The notes under the pieces: generated by a model
Told to the model about the DNA's origin: nothing
Databases searched by the model: none
Seen by the model: only the letters and a program-made list of their open reading frames with translations
Shown here: in pieces, positions 6,332 to 12,969 of the stretch
How the letters are laid out: each line of letters opens with the position of its first letter
Numbering within the stretch: the stretch's first letter is position 1
Assembly (NCBI GenBank): GCA_945886995.1
Contig: CAMCZJ010000073.1
Span: forward strand, 1 to 12,969
Reading direction: 5' to 3'
DNA length: 12,969 nucleotides
Source of the DNA: Asaia bogorensis
GTDB lineage: Bacteria > Pseudomonadota > Alphaproteobacteria > Acetobacterales > Acetobacteraceae
Position numbers and translations under genes: made by a program

Positions 6332-7537
6332 ATGGCACCATTTGGGCCTTTTGGCGCGGCGCCCTGCCTTGCCGTGGCGGTTTCTGGCGGGCCGCATAGC
6401 TTGGCCCTGGCGTTGCTGGCGCGCGATTGGGTGGCGGCGCGCGGGGGGCGCATTCTGGCGCTGGTCGCGGATCACGGGCTGCGCCCAGAAAGCGGGGCCG
6501 AAGCAGATCATGTCCTGGGGCTTTTGGCTGAGGCTGGGATTGCGGCGGAATGCCTGCGGCTTGCTTTGCCCATGGGCGCGCGGATGCAGGAACGCGCCCG
6601 AACTGCGCGGCTGGCGGCCTTGACTGAGGCCACGGCACGCCATGGCTGCCCCTGGCTATTGCTTGGCCATCATCGCGGGGATCAGGCGGAAACGCTCGTT
6701 TTCCGGGCGCTGCGCGGTAGCGGTGCTGTGGGACTGGCGGCCATGGCGGCATTGCGTGGCGTGCCCGATTGCCTGGTGCTGCGCCCCTTGCTCGGCTTTT
6801 CCCCCGCCCGCTTGGAAGCGGTGGTGGCCGCTGCCGGGCTTGCCCCCGTGCGCGACCCTTCCAATGACAATCCGCGCTTTGCCCGCATCCGGCTGCGTCA
6901 GGCGCTGGGCGATCCGGGCGGGGAAGGTGAGGGGATTCGCGCACTGGCGGAAGCGGCGGGGGCTTTCGCCCACCGCCGCGCCCGGCAGGAAGCCGCCATA
7001 TTGGCCCGGCTGGCGACAGCGGCTGAAATCCGCCCGGAGGCCTTTGCCTGGGTGGACCCCAGGGCGCTTGGGGATGATGCGATTGGCATTGCGGCGCTGG
7101 CCCGCCTGATGGGCTTGATCGGTGGGGCGGCGTGGCCGGTGCCCCTACCTGCTACGGCAGCGCTGCTTTCCCGGCGGGGCGGCAGCTTGGCCGGTGCCTG
7201 GCTGCGCCCTGCTGCGGGCGGGCGTTGGCTGGTCGTGCGCGACCCTGGGTTGATCGCCCCACCGCAGCCTTTGCAACCGCCTTTCCTGTGGGATGGGCGC
7301 TTTCTGGTGAGCGGTCCCGCCCGCCCGGGTTGGTGCTGTGCTGCTTTGGGCGCGACGGCGGCTGAGTTCCGGACGCGCAGCACAATCCCGCTGCCGGCGC
7401 TCCGCGCCCTGCCAGCCCTTTGGGATGAAAAGGGAAAGCTGGCGGTCCTGCCCGGGCTGTTCTATGGTGCAGGGGTGGAAGCGGGTGCATGGCGCTTGGT
7501 CTTTGCCCCCCGTGGCGGCGGCCTGCCGCTTGGCTGA
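6332..7537 (+). CDS. tilS: tRNA(Ile)-lysidine synthase TilS, with unusual active-site residues
   Basis: TilS attaches lysine to C34 of the CAU-anticodon tRNA-Ile, using ATP, so that it reads AUA. It belongs to the PP-loop ATP pyrophosphatase family. The fold is recognisable: AVAVSGG (14-20), ADHGLRPESGAEA (46-58), GHHRGDQAET (112-121), LRGSGAVGLAAM, RPLLGFSPARLEAV and DPSNDNPRFARIRLRQ. At 401 residues the length is typical, with C-terminal lysidine-synthase domains. Two oddities stand out. The PP-loop SGGxDS reads SGGPHS, with His22 (CAT, 6395-6397) in place of Asp. The usual HHxDDQ reads HHRGDQ, with Gly116 for the first Asp. The ATG at 6332 has no clear ribosome binding site, and the frame upstream back to the stop at 6266 looks protein-like. 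Family assignment is firm; catalytic competence is uncertain. Confidence 0.88.
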   Translation: MAPFGPFGAAPCLAVAVSGGPHSLALALLARDWVAARGGRILALVADHGLRPESGAEADHVLGLLAEAGIAAECLRLALPMGARMQERARTARLAALTEATARHGCPWLLLGHHRGDQAETLVFRALRGSGAVGLAAMAALRGVPDCLVLRPLLGFSPARLEAVVAAAGLAPVRDPSNDNPRFARIRLRQALGDPGGEGEGIRALAEAAGAFAHRRARQEAAILARLATAAEIRPEAFAWVDPRALGDDAIGIAALARLMGLIGGAAWPVPLPATAALLSRRGGSLAGAWLRPAAGGRWLVVRDPGLIAPPQPLQPPFLWDGRFLVSGPARPGWCCAALGATAAEFRTRSTIPLPALRALPALWDEKGKLAVLPGLFYGAGVEAGAWRLVFAPRGGGLPLG

Positions 7538-7560
7538 TCGCGCTTCCGTGGCTGGAAGAT

Positions 7561-7588
7561 TTCACGCGGGTCATTCAAGATGCGTGAA
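7561..7588 (+). promoter_or_regulatory. Inverted repeat upstream of ftsH, operator-like
   Basis: TTCACGC (7561-7567) and GCGTGAA (7582-7588) form a perfect 7-bp dyad separated by 14 bases, in the 120-bp gap between tilS and ftsH. A -10-like stretch, CTATGTATGG (7595-7604), lies just downstream. The arrangement suggests a regulator site over an ftsH promoter, but no -35 box is convincing. Confidence 0.3.
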
Positions 7589-7657
7589 GCGTCACTATGT
7601 ATGGTAGCAAGGGGCGGCGGATGACGCCGTCTGGCTCCTGAAGATGGAAGGGTCGCG

Positions 7658-9580
7658 GTGAATAATTTCAGCCGGAACATGGCATTATGGGTGATTGTGG
7701 CGCTGCTGCTGGTGGCGCTGTTCAACCTGTTTCAACCAAGCGGCTCCAGCCGCCCCAGCTCCTCTCAGGTCGCCTATTCCGACTTTTTGAATGAGGTGCA
7801 GGCCGGCCATGTGCGCGATGTCACCATCCAGGGCCGCACCCTGACCGGGCAGCTGAGCGATGGGCGCCAATTCACGACCTATACCCCGGAAGACCCGGCG
7901 CTGATTTCGCGCCTGACCGAAAAGGGCGTGCGCGTGGTGGCCCGGCCCGAGGAGGCTGAGGTCAATCCGCTGCTGCATTATCTGGCGTCCTGGTTCCCGA
8001 TGCTGCTGCTGATTGGGGTGTGGATTTTCTTCATGCGCCAGATGCAGGGCGGTGGCGGGCGCGCGATGGGTTTCGGTAAATCCCGCGCCAAGCTGCTGAC
8101 CGAAAAGCAGGGCCGTGTGACCTTTGATGATGTCGCCGGCATTGATGAAGCCAAGGCGGAGCTTGAGGAAATTGTCGAATTCCTGCGCGATCCGCAGAAA
8201 TTCCAGCGCCTGGGCGGCAAGATCCCGAAGGGTGTGCTGCTGGTGGGCCCGCCGGGTACCGGCAAAACCTTGCTCGCGCGTTCCATCGCCGGCGAAGCCA
8301 ATGTGCCTTTCTTCACGATTTCCGGTTCGGATTTCGTCGAAATGTTCGTGGGTGTTGGCGCATCGCGTGTGCGTGACATGTTCGAACAGGGCAAGAAGAA
8401 CGCGCCTTGCATCATCTTCATTGACGAAATTGACGCAGTTGGGCGGCATCGTGGCGCCGGGCTTGGCGGCGGCAATGATGAACGCGAACAGACGCTCAAT
8501 CAGATGCTTGTTGAAATGGACGGGTTTGAAAGCAATGAGGGTGTGATCCTGATTGCGGCCACCAACCGCCCCGATGTGCTGGACCCTGCGCTGCTGCGCC
8601 CGGGCCGTTTCGACCGGCAGGTTGTGGTGCCCAATCCGGATGTGAATGGGCGTGAGAAAATCCTGCGCGTGCATATGCGCAAAGTGCCGTTGGCTTCCGA
8701 TGTGGACCCGAAGGTGATCGCGCGCGGCACGCCTGGCTTCTCGGGTGCTGATCTGGCGAACCTTGTCAATGAAGCGGCCTTGCTGGCGGCGCGCACTGGG
8801 CGACGCACGGTTGGTATGGCGGAGTTTGAAGCCGCAAAAGACAAGGTGATGATGGGCGCCGAACGGCGCAGCCTTGTCATGTCAGAAGCCGAAAAACGCA
8901 TGACCGCCTATCACGAAGCGGGCCATGCGCTGGTCGCGATGAATGAACCGGAATGTGACCCGGTGCATAAGGCAACCATCATTCCGCGTGGCCGTGCGCT
9001 TGGCTTGGTGATGTCGCTGCCGGAAGGGGATCGCTATTCCAAGCATAAGTCCAAACTGAAATCCGAACTCGCCATGGCGATGGGCGGGCGCGTTGCGGAA
9101 GAATTGGTCTTCGGCGCGGATAAGGTCAGCAATGGCGCTTCGGGTGACATCAAAATGGCGACCAATCAGGCGCGCATTATGGTGACCGAATGGGGCATGA
9201 GTGAAAAACTTGGCATGATCGCCTATGGCGATAATAGCCAGGAAGTGTTCCTCGGCCATTCCGTGACGCAGACTAAGAACATCTCTGAAGAAACCGCGCG
9301 CATGATTGATGGCGAAATCCGCGGCATTATTGATGGCGCCTATGCGCGGGCCACCGCCATCCTGTCAGAACATATGGATCAGCTGCATCTGCTCGCGAAT
9401 GGTTTGCTCGAGTATGAAACGCTGAGCGGTGATGAAATCCGCCAGGTGATCAAGGGTGAACCCGTGGTGCGCAATCGCCCGGATGAGCCTGTGAACCAGG
9501 GCCGCGGCAGTGTGCCGACGGCAGGGCGGCCGACTATGCGCCCCGGCGGGCTCTCCCCAGGCGCGGCACCCGCAACCTGA
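7658..9580 (+). CDS. ftsH: ATP-dependent zinc metalloprotease FtsH
   Basis: A 640-residue membrane-anchored AAA+ protease that degrades misassembled membrane proteins and regulatory cytoplasmic proteins as a hexamer. There is an N-terminal membrane helix (about 8-26), a periplasmic domain (about 27-105) and a second helix (about 108-128). The AAA+ module has Walker A GPPGTGKT (197-204), Walker B IIFIDEID (252-259) and the second region of homology ATNRPDVLDPALLRPGRFDR. The protease domain has HEAGH (419-423), and D497 in GASGDIKMAT is the expected third zinc ligand. The tail after about 605 is Pro/Gly-rich. The start is GTG at 7658 with GGAAGG (7646-7651) and a 6-base spacer; it gives the family N-terminus NNFSRNMALW. 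All catalytic residues are present. The gene is followed by folP after 3 bp. Confidence 0.98.
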   Translation: MNNFSRNMALWVIVALLLVALFNLFQPSGSSRPSSSQVAYSDFLNEVQAGHVRDVTIQGRTLTGQLSDGRQFTTYTPEDPALISRLTEKGVRVVARPEEAEVNPLLHYLASWFPMLLLIGVWIFFMRQMQGGGGRAMGFGKSRAKLLTEKQGRVTFDDVAGIDEAKAELEEIVEFLRDPQKFQRLGGKIPKGVLLVGPPGTGKTLLARSIAGEANVPFFTISGSDFVEMFVGVGASRVRDMFEQGKKNAPCIIFIDEIDAVGRHRGAGLGGGNDEREQTLNQMLVEMDGFESNEGVILIAATNRPDVLDPALLRPGRFDRQVVVPNPDVNGREKILRVHMRKVPLASDVDPKVIARGTPGFSGADLANLVNEAALLAARTGRRTVGMAEFEAAKDKVMMGAERRSLVMSEAEKRMTAYHEAGHALVAMNEPECDPVHKATIIPRGRALGLVMSLPEGDRYSKHKSKLKSELAMAMGGRVAEELVFGADKVSNGASGDIKMATNQARIMVTEWGMSEKLGMIAYGDNSQEVFLGHSVTQTKNISEETARMIDGEIRGIIDGAYARATAILSEHMDQLHLLANGLLEYETLSGDEIRQVIKGEPVVRNRPDEPVNQGRGSVPTAGRPTMRPGGLSPGAAPAT

Positions 9581-9583
9581 ACC

Positions 9584-10627
9584 GTGGCGCGCGAGCGTTG
9601 GCTGCATCCGCTGGGCCTGTTGTCAGGCCCAGCCGCTTTTCGGGCCATTGGTGAAGGTCAGGCGCTACCCTTGCAGGGCGGCGATCTGGCCTTTTCCTTG
9701 GCGCGGTTGATCGAAGATGGGCGCGAGGTTGCGACCCTGCCCGTGGCGGCGCTGCCGGAAGATTGGGGCGATCAGATCGAGGCCATTACCGCGCGGCCCC
9801 TAGCCTTTGCCGGGCTTGTGGCGCAGCGCCCGCTGGTGATGGGTATTCTCAACATTACGCCTGATAGTTTTTCCGATGGCGGGCAGCACTTTGATGCCTC
9901 GGCTGCGATTGAAGCGGGCCATGCCATGCTGCAAGCGGGCGCGGATATTCTGGATATTGGTGGTGAGTCAACGCGACCCGGTGCAGAACCGGTCTCGCCC
10001 GATGCGGAAATTGCCCGCGTCATCCCGGTGGTGCGCGAATTGGCCAAGGCCGCGCCGGTCAGCATTGATACGCGCCATGCCGCGACCATGCAGGCTGCTT
10101 TGGAAGCGGGCGCCGAAATCATCAATGATGTCACTGCCCTTAGGCATGATCCGGCAGCGGTGGATTTCCTCGCACGCAACCAGGCGCCGGTGGTGCTGAT
10201 GCATATGCCGGGCACTGATCCGCGCAGCATGCAGGCGCAGGCCGAATATGCCGATGTGGTGTTGGACGTGGCGCGCTTTCTGCGTGACCGCGTGGCGAGC
10301 CTTGAAGCGCTTGGCATTGCGCGCGGGCGGATCGCGATTGATCCCGGCATCGGCTTTGGCAAGACCATGGCGCATAACCTTGCCTTGATCAAAGCCCTGC
10401 CGATCCTGGCACAGATTGGCTGCCCCATCATGCTGGGTGCATCGCGCAAGCGTTTCATCGGCACGCTATCGGGCGTTGAGCACGCGGAAGATCGCTTGGC
10501 CGGTAGCCTTGCCGTTGCCTTGGCAGGTGCTGCGCGGGGTGCCGCCATTCTGCGCGTGCATGATGTAGCGGAAACCATCCAGGCGCTTTCCGTCTGGCAG
10601 GCTTGCACAAATGGTGCAGCGGGATAA
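9584..10627 (+). CDS. folP: Dihydropteroate synthase FolP with N-terminal extension
   Basis: The folate-pathway enzyme that condenses 6-hydroxymethyl-dihydropterin pyrophosphate with p-aminobenzoate; it is the sulfonamide target. The TIM-barrel core starts near residue 84. It carries MGILNITPDSFSDGGQ (86-101), GGESTRPGAEPVS, SIDTRHAATMQAAL, INDVTALRHDP, VLMHMPGTDPRSMQ, RIAIDPGIGFGKTMAHNL and LGASRKRFIGTL, which together cover the pterin, pyrophosphate and pABA sites. Total length is 347 residues against about 280 for E. coli; the surplus is an N-terminal stretch of about 80 residues of unknown role. The start is GTG at 9584, only 3 bp after the ftsH stop and without a ribosome binding site, so coupling to ftsH is likely. 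A later start inside the extension cannot be excluded. Confidence 0.95.
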   Translation: MARERWLHPLGLLSGPAAFRAIGEGQALPLQGGDLAFSLARLIEDGREVATLPVAALPEDWGDQIEAITARPLAFAGLVAQRPLVMGILNITPDSFSDGGQHFDASAAIEAGHAMLQAGADILDIGGESTRPGAEPVSPDAEIARVIPVVRELAKAAPVSIDTRHAATMQAALEAGAEIINDVTALRHDPAAVDFLARNQAPVVLMHMPGTDPRSMQAQAEYADVVLDVARFLRDRVASLEALGIARGRIAIDPGIGFGKTMAHNLALIKALPILAQIGCPIMLGASRKRFIGTLSGVEHAEDRLAGSLAVALAGAARGAAILRVHDVAETIQALSVWQACTNGAAG

Positions 10628-10639
10628 CGGAGCATTCCC

Positions 10640-11953
10640 ATGAAGCAAATGCATCTTGGCGCCTTCATGCGCCCCGTCAGCATCCACACCGCCTGGTGGC
10701 GCCACCCTGATTCCGCGCCCGAGGCGAATTTCAGCCTCAAGCACTTGGTCCACTGCATCCAAACCCTGGAACGCGGCAAATTCGACGCCTTCTTCATGGC
10801 GGATCATTTGGCCGTGCTGAACATGCCGATTGAGGCGCTGAAACGCAGCGGCACCGTCACATCATTCGAGCCCTTCACGCTGTTATCCGCACTAGCGATG
10901 GTGACAGAACGGATCGGGCTGATCGCGACAGCCTCCACGACCTATGACGTGCCCTATCATATCGCGCGGCGCTTTGCCTCACTTGATCATATCAGCGGCG
11001 GGCGCGCGGGGTGGAATATCGTCACCACCTCCAACCCCGATGCGGCGCGTAACTTCGGCATGACGGAACATATGGACCATGCCGAACGCTATGCCCGTGC
11101 ACGTGAATTCCATGATGTGGTGACGGGGCTTTGGGACAGTTTCGCGGAAGATGCCTTTATCCGAGACAAGGAAAGCGGCATCTTCTGGGACCCCTCGCGG
11201 ATGCATAAGCTTGATCACGAGGGCAAATATCTTTCCATCGCCGGGCCTTTGAACATTGCGCGCCCGGTGCAGGGCTGGCCGGTGATTGTGCAGGCGGGGG
11301 CTTCCGATTCTGGAAGGCAACTCGCCGCTGAGGTCGCGGAGATGATCTTCGCCGCCGCCGGGCCGATTGCCGATGCGCGCGCCTATTACGCCGACATCAA
11401 ATCCCGCGCCGCACGCGCCGGGCGCGATCCGGTACTGGTAAAGATCCTGCCCGGCGCGCTGGTGACGGTGGCGGAGTCCGATGAAGCAGCGAAGGAGAAA
11501 CGCGCGCTGCTGGATAGCCTTGTCCATCCCGATAGCGGCATGGGCGCGCTTTCCATCGCGCTTGGCACCGATGCGCGTGCCTTCGACCTTGACGCGCCCC
11601 TACCCGACATCCCCGAGACCAATCAAAGCCAAAGTGGGCGCCAACGCGTGCTGGAACGCGCTCGGCGCGAAAACCTCACCGTTCGGCAATTGGCCGTGGC
11701 ACTCGGCGGCTATGGCGGGCTGTCCTTCACCGGCAGTGCCAAAACCATCGCCGATGAGATGCAACACTGGTTGGAAAGCGATGCCTGCGACGGCTTCAAC
11801 ATCATGTTCCCAACCATCCCAGGCGGGGTGGAGGATTTTGTGCGATGGGTAGTGCCGGAGTTGCAAAGGCGGGGGATATTCCGGAAGGAATATGCCGGGA
11901 CCACGCTGCGGGATCATTTAGGGCTGCCTAGGCCAAAAAATCAGTTTTTCTGA
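10640..11953 (+). CDS. LLM-class flavin-dependent monooxygenase, NtaA/SnaA/DszA family
   Basis: A 437-residue bacterial-luciferase-like protein. Relatives (nitrilotriacetate monooxygenase component A, pristinamycin synthase SnaA, dibenzothiophene-sulfone monooxygenase DszA) oxidise organic substrates with FMNH2 supplied by a separate reductase. Seen in the sequence are LGAFMRPVSIHTAWWRHP (6-23), GKFDAFFMADHLAV (46-59), LATASTT-like LIATASTTYDVPYHIARRFA (94-113), SGGRAGWNIVTTSNPDAARN (119-138), GWPVIVQAGASDSGR, and near the C-terminus DGFNIMFPTIPGGVEDF, VVPELQRRG and GTTLRDHLGLPRP. These fit the subfamily end to end and the length is normal. ATG 10640 has CGGAG at 10628-10632 with a 7-base spacer. 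It begins 12 bp after folP, so it may share that transcript, and it ends just before a double hairpin. The substrate cannot be read from the sequence, and no flavin reductase gene is in view. Confidence 0.93.
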   Translation: MKQMHLGAFMRPVSIHTAWWRHPDSAPEANFSLKHLVHCIQTLERGKFDAFFMADHLAVLNMPIEALKRSGTVTSFEPFTLLSALAMVTERIGLIATASTTYDVPYHIARRFASLDHISGGRAGWNIVTTSNPDAARNFGMTEHMDHAERYARAREFHDVVTGLWDSFAEDAFIRDKESGIFWDPSRMHKLDHEGKYLSIAGPLNIARPVQGWPVIVQAGASDSGRQLAAEVAEMIFAAAGPIADARAYYADIKSRAARAGRDPVLVKILPGALVTVAESDEAAKEKRALLDSLVHPDSGMGALSIALGTDARAFDLDAPLPDIPETNQSQSGRQRVLERARRENLTVRQLAVALGGYGGLSFTGSAKTIADEMQHWLESDACDGFNIMFPTIPGGVEDFVRWVVPELQRRGIFRKEYAGTTLRDHLGLPRPKNQFF

Positions 11954-11962
11954 GAAATGGCC

Positions 11963-12009
11963 GGGGGCGCTGCCCCCAAGCCCCCGCTGGGGTAACAGTG
12001 TTACCCCGG
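11963..12009 (+). terminator. Double hairpin after the monooxygenase gene (terminator-like, possible dispersed repeat)
   Basis: Hairpin 1 is GGGGGC (11963-11968) with GCCCCC (11972-11977). Hairpin 2 is GGGGTAAC (11989-11996) with GTTACCCC (12000-12007), a perfect 8-bp stem with a 3-base loop, extendable by a T-G and a C-G pair to 11987-12009. A further C-run (11981-11985) can compete for the first stem. It starts 9 bases after the stop codon. There is no T-tract, so termination is inferred from structure and position. Such GC-rich paired repeats are often multicopy intergenic elements. Confidence 0.5.
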
Positions 12010-12022
12010 ACCCCGCCAATTA

Positions 12023-12052
12023 TTGAACGAAGCCTAGTTTTCACACTACACT
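12023..12052 (+). promoter_or_regulatory. Candidate sigma-70-type promoter for the ABC transporter gene
   Basis: TTGAAC (12023-12028) and TACACT (12047-12052) are spaced by 18 bp and lie 53 bp before the start at 12106, just after the double hairpin. Each hexamer matches four of six consensus bases. The placement is right for a new transcription unit beginning here. Confidence 0.33.
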
Positions 12053-12105
12053 CCAACCCAGAACCAAAGGCGCTGGGCTTCGCCTCATATGAACGGGAGA
12101 ATGAT

Positions 12106-12969
12106 ATGCTTCAAAGACGACACCTGCTCGGCGGCGCGGCGGCGCTCCCCTTCGCGTCCATGGGCGCGCCGGCCATCGCACAAGCACCGCGCGTGCTGAA
12201 ATACGTGCCGCACGCCAACCTGCCGAATATTGACCCCTTCACCAATACCGCCTTCGTCGCGCGCGACCACGCCTTCCTGGTCTATGACCAGCTTTACGGC
12301 ATGGACGACAAGTTCCAGCCGCGCCCGCAAATGGTCCAAGGCCATGTCGTGGAAAATGACGGCAAAACCTGGCGTTTCACGCTGCGTGAGGGGCTGAAAT
12401 TCCACGACAATACACCCGTGCGCGGGCGCGATTGCATCGCTTCCATCAAGCGTTGGGGTCGACGCGATGCCTTCGGGCAAGTGCTGATGGCGCGGGTGGC
12501 CGATATGGTCGAAGTCAGCGACCGCGTTTTTGAAATTCGCCTGACCGCGCCTTTCCCGAAAATGCTGGATTGTCTGGCGAAGGTCACCACAAGCTGCCTG
12601 TTCATCATGCCGGAACGGCTGGCCAATGTGGATCCCTTCACGAATATCACGGAAGCTGTCGGCAGCGGGCCTTATCGCTTCATCCGGAATGAATGGGTCC
12701 CCGGTTCGCGCCTTGCGTATGAACGCAACCCGGATTACGTGCCGCGCCAGGAAGCGCCTTCCATGACCGCGGGCGGCAAGGTCACGCATTTTGATCGCGT
12801 GGAATGGCTGATCATCCCGGATGCCAGCACTGCCTCTGCCGCGCTGCAATCGGGCGAGATTGATTGGTGGGAACAGCCGACCGCTGATTTATTCCCGCTA
12901 TTCATGCGTGGCGCGGCCGCGCGCAATATCCGTGTTGACATCATCAATGACACGGGGCTGATCGGCATT
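12106..12969 (+). CDS. ABC transporter substrate-binding protein, family 5 (peptide/nickel type), 3' end outside window
   Basis: An open frame of 288 codons that continues past the right edge. The N-terminus MLQRRHLLGGAAALPFASMG is a twin-arginine-type signal (R4, R5) with likely cleavage after AIA (residue 25). The mature part shows SBP_bac_5 hallmarks: VYDQLYGMDDKFQPRPQMV, WRFTLREGLKFHDNTPV, the GSGPYRF motif (186-192), YERNPDYV, VEWLIIPDASTASAALQSGE and IDWWEQP. Proteins of this family bind oligopeptides, nickel, glutathione, opines or other solutes in the periplasm and deliver them to a two-permease, two-ATPase importer; those partners would be expected downstream. The ATG at 12106 follows GGGAGA (12095-12100) by 5 bases. 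ATG 12101 is out of frame. Ligand unknown; the flavin monooxygenase upstream hints at uptake of an organic nutrient. Confidence 0.92.
   Translation, partial: MLQRRHLLGGAAALPFASMGAPAIAQAPRVLKYVPHANLPNIDPFTNTAFVARDHAFLVYDQLYGMDDKFQPRPQMVQGHVVENDGKTWRFTLREGLKFHDNTPVRGRDCIASIKRWGRRDAFGQVLMARVADMVEVSDRVFEIRLTAPFPKMLDCLAKVTTSCLFIMPERLANVDPFTNITEAVGSGPYRFIRNEWVPGSRLAYERNPDYVPRQEAPSMTAGGKVTHFDRVEWLIIPDASTASAALQSGEIDWWEQPTADLFPLFMRGAAARNIRVDIINDTGLIGI

Noticed and set aside
5426..6643. Long reverse-strand open frame (405 codons) opposite cpoB and tilS
   Set aside because: It lies antisense to two recognisable genes. The peptide has low complexity and no family features, as expected of GC-rich shadow frames.
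7685..8674. Reverse-strand open frame of 329 codons opposite ftsH
   Set aside because: Shadow of the strongly conserved ftsH coding sequence.
9772..10797. Reverse-strand open frame of 341 codons opposite folP
   Set aside because: folP is unambiguous on the + strand across the same bases; the antisense peptide shows no domain pattern.
12085..12849. Reverse-strand open frame of 254 codons at the right end
   Set aside because: It is antisense to the family 5 binding protein, whose signal peptide and motifs are clear on the + strand.
1..12969. CRISPR arrays, tRNA or rRNA genes, insertion sequence ends, origins
   Set aside because: No regularly spaced repeats, tRNA cloverleaf-like segment, transposase or DnaA-box cluster was seen on either strand.

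Overview
The window is a high-GC stretch of an alphaproteobacterial chromosome. The gene order (ruvB, ybgC, tolQRAB, pal, cpoB, tilS, ftsH, folP) and the style of the proteins suggest Rhodospirillales and most likely an Acetobacteraceae-type bacterium (Roseomonas-like). That placement is inference from synteny and remembered protein style, not from a search. All genes run on the + strand. Non-ATG starts are common: GTG for ybgC, tolQ, ftsH and folP, and TTG for tolA.

Layout: (1) 2-598 is the 3' part of ruvB (Holliday-junction helicase), overlapping the ybgC thioesterase by 4 bases. (2) After a 99-bp gap holding two hairpins comes the Tol-Pal envelope machine: tolQ, tolR, tolA, tolB, pal and cpoB (ybgF), 1123-6262. 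TolQ/TolR/TolA form the inner-membrane, proton-motive-force-driven part. TolB is periplasmic, Pal is the outer-membrane lipoprotein, and CpoB is the periplasmic coiled-coil/TPR partner. (3) Then follow tilS (tRNA-Ile lysidine synthase, with unusual active-site residues), ftsH (membrane AAA+ zinc protease) and folP (dihydropteroate synthase), 6332-10627. (4) From 10628 the content changes to accessory metabolism. An NtaA/SnaA/DszA-type flavin-dependent monooxygenase starts only 12 bp after folP, where many relatives carry glmM. It is followed by a strong double hairpin at 11963-12009 and then by the first 288 codons of a family 5 (peptide/nickel-type) ABC transporter substrate-binding protein that runs off the right edge.

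Most of the window is conserved housekeeping DNA, and I found no convincing new system, CRISPR array, RNA gene or mobile element. The points most worth a second look are the TilS protein, which has His where the SGGxDS Asp should be and reads as if its N-terminus extends upstream of any canonical start; two mutually exclusive hairpins in front of tilS; the very proline-rich TolA and the proline-rich tail on TolR; the Tat-like signal on TolB; a dyad upstream of ftsH; and the monooxygenase attached to the end of the core operon.
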